A DNA stretch of 33,445 bases, taken from NCBI GenBank assembly GCA_016870115.1, contig VGCH01000031.1:1-33445 (forward strand), in the 5' to 3' direction. The notes beneath the pieces were generated by a model, which was not told the DNA's origin, did not search any database, and saw only the letters and a list, made by a program, of their open reading frames with translations. This DNA is from Alphaproteobacteria bacterium. GTDB taxonomy: Bacteria; Pseudomonadota; Alphaproteobacteria; Reyranellales; Reyranellaceae. Shown piece by piece: positions 31,852-33,445 of this stretch. The position numbers were made by a program, and so were the translations under genes. The stretch's first letter is position 1, and each line of letters starts with the position of its first letter.

Positions 31852-33126
31852 GTGATCGCCTGGTTTGCCGACAACCTTGCTCTGATCATGTTCGTGACGA
31901 TGTTCGTCGTGATCTTCTGCGGCTATCCGGTGGCCTTCGTGCTGGGCGGCACCGGTCTCGCCTTCGCCCTGTTCGCTTGGGCGTTGGGCGACTTCCCGCT
32001 GATCAAGCTCTCCAACATCCTGCTGCGCATGTGGGGCGGCGTGGCGGTCGATCCCGTGCTGGTCTCGTTGCCCATGTTCATCTTCATGGGCGCGATTCTC
32101 GAGCGATCAGGTGTGGCGAAAGACATGCTCGATGCGTCGCAGGTGATGCTGCGCCGCATGCCCGGCGGGTTGGCGATCGCCGTCATGGTGATGGGCACGA
32201 TCCTGGCGGCGCCGATCGGGGTCGTTGGTGCGTCGGTCGTCATGCTCTCGCTGATCTCGCTGCCACCGCTGCTCAAGGCCGGCTATGACAAGCGGCTGTC
32301 GATCGGCACGATCGGTTCCGCCGGGACGCTCGGCATCCTCATTCCGCCTTCGATCATGCTGGTCGTGATGGCCGAGATGCTGAACACCTCGGCGGGTGCC
32401 CTGTTCGCGGCGGCGACGATCCCGGGGTTCGTGCTCTCGGGCCTCTATCTCCTCTACATCTGGGGCGTGGCGCTGGTGCGCCCGGACCTGGCGCCCAAGT
32501 TGCCGCCCGAGCACGGGCCGCAGACCTCGCGCGAGACGCTGATCGTCGTGTCCCGCGGCATGCTTCCCATGACGGTGCTGATGGTCGTGGTACTCGGGTC
32601 GATCTTCGCCGGTTGGGCGACCGCCACCGAGAGCGCCGGCGTGGGTTGCCTCGGCGCGACCGGCTTCTCGATGGTTTTCCGCGAGCTGGGCGGCGACGAT
32701 CTCATGCTCAGCATGCTCTACAAGCTCGGCATCGACACGCCATGGGAGATGATGGCGTTCGTGATGGTCCTGATCTTCCTTCTCGGGTTTCCGTTCGAGT
32801 GGATCGAAATCTGCCTGATCGTGCTGCCGATCTTCGGGCCGATCCTGATGAAGATGGATTTCTCCAGCCACATCGGCGACATGGTGGGCTTCATGCCGTG
32901 GTTCGCCACGCTGGTGGCGGTGAACCTCCAGACCTCGTTCATGTCGCCGCCCTTTGGCGCCACGCTCTTCTACATGAAGGGGACAGTGCCGGCGGACTGC
33001 TCGATGACCGATGTCTATCGCGGCACGTATCCGTTCCTCGTCCTGCAGGTGATCGGCCTCGCGCTCTGCCTGGCCTTTCCCGAGTTGAGCCTCTGGCTGC
33101 CGCGAATCTCCGGCATGCTTGACTAG
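31852..33126 (+). CDS. dctM: TRAP transporter large permease subunit (second, internal deletion)
   Basis: A 424-residue DctM-type permease paralogous to the first dctM, with GYPVAFVLGGTGLAFALFAW, LPMFIFMGAILERSGVAKD, GTLGILIPPSIMLVVMAEM and MSPPFGATLFYMK all conserved. Compared with the first copy, 36 residues are missing in frame: GWATATESAGVGCLGA runs straight into TGFSMVFRELGGDD, without the cytoplasmic amphipathic helix and most of the following membrane helix. An odd number of helices is removed, so the C-terminal half would face the wrong way unless the fold adapts. Either it is non-functional, or the sequence is collapsed here. The start is GTG with GGAGG before it. The TAG stop lies in the CTAG end of a repeat. 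Confidence 0.85.
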   Translation: MIAWFADNLALIMFVTMFVVIFCGYPVAFVLGGTGLAFALFAWALGDFPLIKLSNILLRMWGGVAVDPVLVSLPMFIFMGAILERSGVAKDMLDASQVMLRRMPGGLAIAVMVMGTILAAPIGVVGASVVMLSLISLPPLLKAGYDKRLSIGTIGSAGTLGILIPPSIMLVVMAEMLNTSAGALFAAATIPGFVLSGLYLLYIWGVALVRPDLAPKLPPEHGPQTSRETLIVVSRGMLPMTVLMVVVLGSIFAGWATATESAGVGCLGATGFSMVFRELGGDDLMLSMLYKLGIDTPWEMMAFVMVLIFLLGFPFEWIEICLIVLPIFGPILMKMDFSSHIGDMVGFMPWFATLVAVNLQTSFMSPPFGATLFYMKGTVPADCSMTDVYRGTYPFLVLQVIGLALCLAFPELSLWLPRISGMLD

Positions 33127-33250
33127 AGCGGAATGGGAATAGATGGAACCGCATGCGGTTCCATCTATTCCCATTCGCGCGCCCGATCGGTGTGTGTTTC
33201 AGGAGGCACTATGAGTTCAGCTGGTCCCAGCTGAACTCATAGTGCTCTAG
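33123..33250. repeat. CTAG-bounded palindromic repeat, unit A
   Basis: Bounded by CTAG at 33123-33126 (holding the dctM stop) and at 33247-33250. It contains a perfect 46-bp palindrome, 33131-33176, beginning GAATGGGAATAGATGGAACC with GCATGC at its centre, and a second hairpin with 19-bp arms, 33206-33224 and 33227-33245 (GCACTATGAGTTCAGCTGG, 2-nt centre). The AGATGGAACCGC core is shared with the copy at 19212-19338. The first palindrome may end dct transcription. Confidence 0.75.
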
Positions 33251-33320
33251 AGCGGAATGGGATCGGTGTGTTGTGCAGGAGGCACCACGGGTTCTGAGTC
33301 CGGCTGAACTCTTTGTGCTC
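33247..33320. repeat. Tandem, shortened repeat unit B
   Basis: Starts CTAGAGCGGAATGGGA exactly as unit A, then jumps to TCGGTGTGTTGTGCAGGAGG, so the segment holding the 46-bp palindrome is missing. The second hairpin is degenerate (GCACCACGGGTTCTGAG against CTGAACTCTTTGTGC), and the terminal CTAG has become CTCC. It separates unit A from the minus-strand gene end at 33328. Confidence 0.65.
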
Positions 33321-33327
33321 CAATCCG

Positions 33328-33445
33328 TCAAAGCATCGCGCCGCCGGCGCGCAGCCTCTCGCGCAACGCGGCGGGATCGATCGCCGGCGCCGGCAGGTTG
33401 CCGGCGGCGACCAGGGCCGCGGCGATGCCCACGGCATGGCTCATA
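33328..33445 (-). CDS. 3' end of a probable FAD-dependent oxidoreductase
   Basis: Only the last 38 codons and the stop are in the window, running off the right edge. The peptide MSHAVGIAAALVAAG, then PAIDPAALRERLRAGGAML, resembles the C-terminus of FAD-dependent oxidoreductases of the PF12831 type, where the end reads roughly G-AAALAA-gv-p-d-d-a-LqarLraqGa-L. The call rests on this short tail and codon use only. It converges on the TRAP operon, with the repeats in between. An ATG is visible at 33444, but the similarity to a C-terminus implies that the frame continues upstream. Confidence 0.45.
   Translation of the reverse strand, partial: MSHAVGIAAALVAAGNLPAPAIDPAALRERLRAGGAML

Noticed and set aside
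1-33445. Search for tRNA, rRNA, CRISPR arrays, transposases and phage genes
   Set aside because: No cloverleaf-like segment, regularly spaced repeat array or recognisable transposase/integrase protein was seen on either strand.

Overview
The window is a GC-rich, densely packed bacterial chromosome segment. Gene content points to an alphaproteobacterium: an ethylmalonyl-CoA mutase (Ecm) close to the Rhodobacter type, a zinc-less alphaproteobacterial-type ribosomal protein S4, a solitary Bug/TctC binding protein, several amidases and a TRAP transporter block. A Rhodospirillales or Hyphomicrobiales member is a reasonable guess, but no rRNA is present to place it. I saw no tRNA, CRISPR array, transposase or phage gene.

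Layout. 1-4488 (minus): the 5' part of a carotenoid oxygenase gene, then an overlapping operon reading AlkA-type glycosylase, carboxylesterase, beta-lactamase-fold esterase, MFS exporter. 4534-6488 (plus): gluQ (tRNA-Asp queuosine glutamylation) and a MetE C-terminal-like methyltransferase. 6498-11638 (minus): a tightly coupled operon of a DUF4743-Nudix hydrolase, a TTC38-like TPR protein and two paralogous amidases. 11669-17564: a hotdog thioesterase (plus), ecm (minus), a DUF898 membrane protein with an M48 metallopeptidase (plus), and an enolase-superfamily protein (minus). 17608-24344 (plus): citramalate synthase cimA, an EmrA/EmrB-type efflux pair, trmJ, an OsmC protein and a Bug binding protein. 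24396-25210: rpsD with its own promoter, leader hairpin and terminator. 25345-33126 (plus): a catabolic-looking block of amidase, HpxZ/AtzH-like protein and amidohydrolase, followed by a TRAP cluster in the order dctP-dctQ-dctM-dctQ-dctM. The window ends in the 3' end of a minus-strand, probably FAD-dependent, oxidoreductase gene.

How the parts fit. ecm and cimA belong to acyl-CoA/C5 carbon metabolism (ethylmalonyl-CoA pathway and isoleucine precursor supply). The amidase/HpxZ/amidohydrolase trio beside a TRAP importer suggests uptake and hydrolysis of an amide- or ureide-like carboxylate; that substrate is an inference.

Most notable: (i) the second dctM lacks about 36 residues, including one membrane helix, relative to its neighbour paralogue; (ii) Ecm has His in place of the Asp of the DxHxxG cobalamin motif; (iii) a family of CTAG-bounded palindromic repeats whose ends coincide with the TAG stop codon of an adjacent gene in all four places where it occurs; (iv) two mini-ORFs overlapping the next gene's start by four bases.
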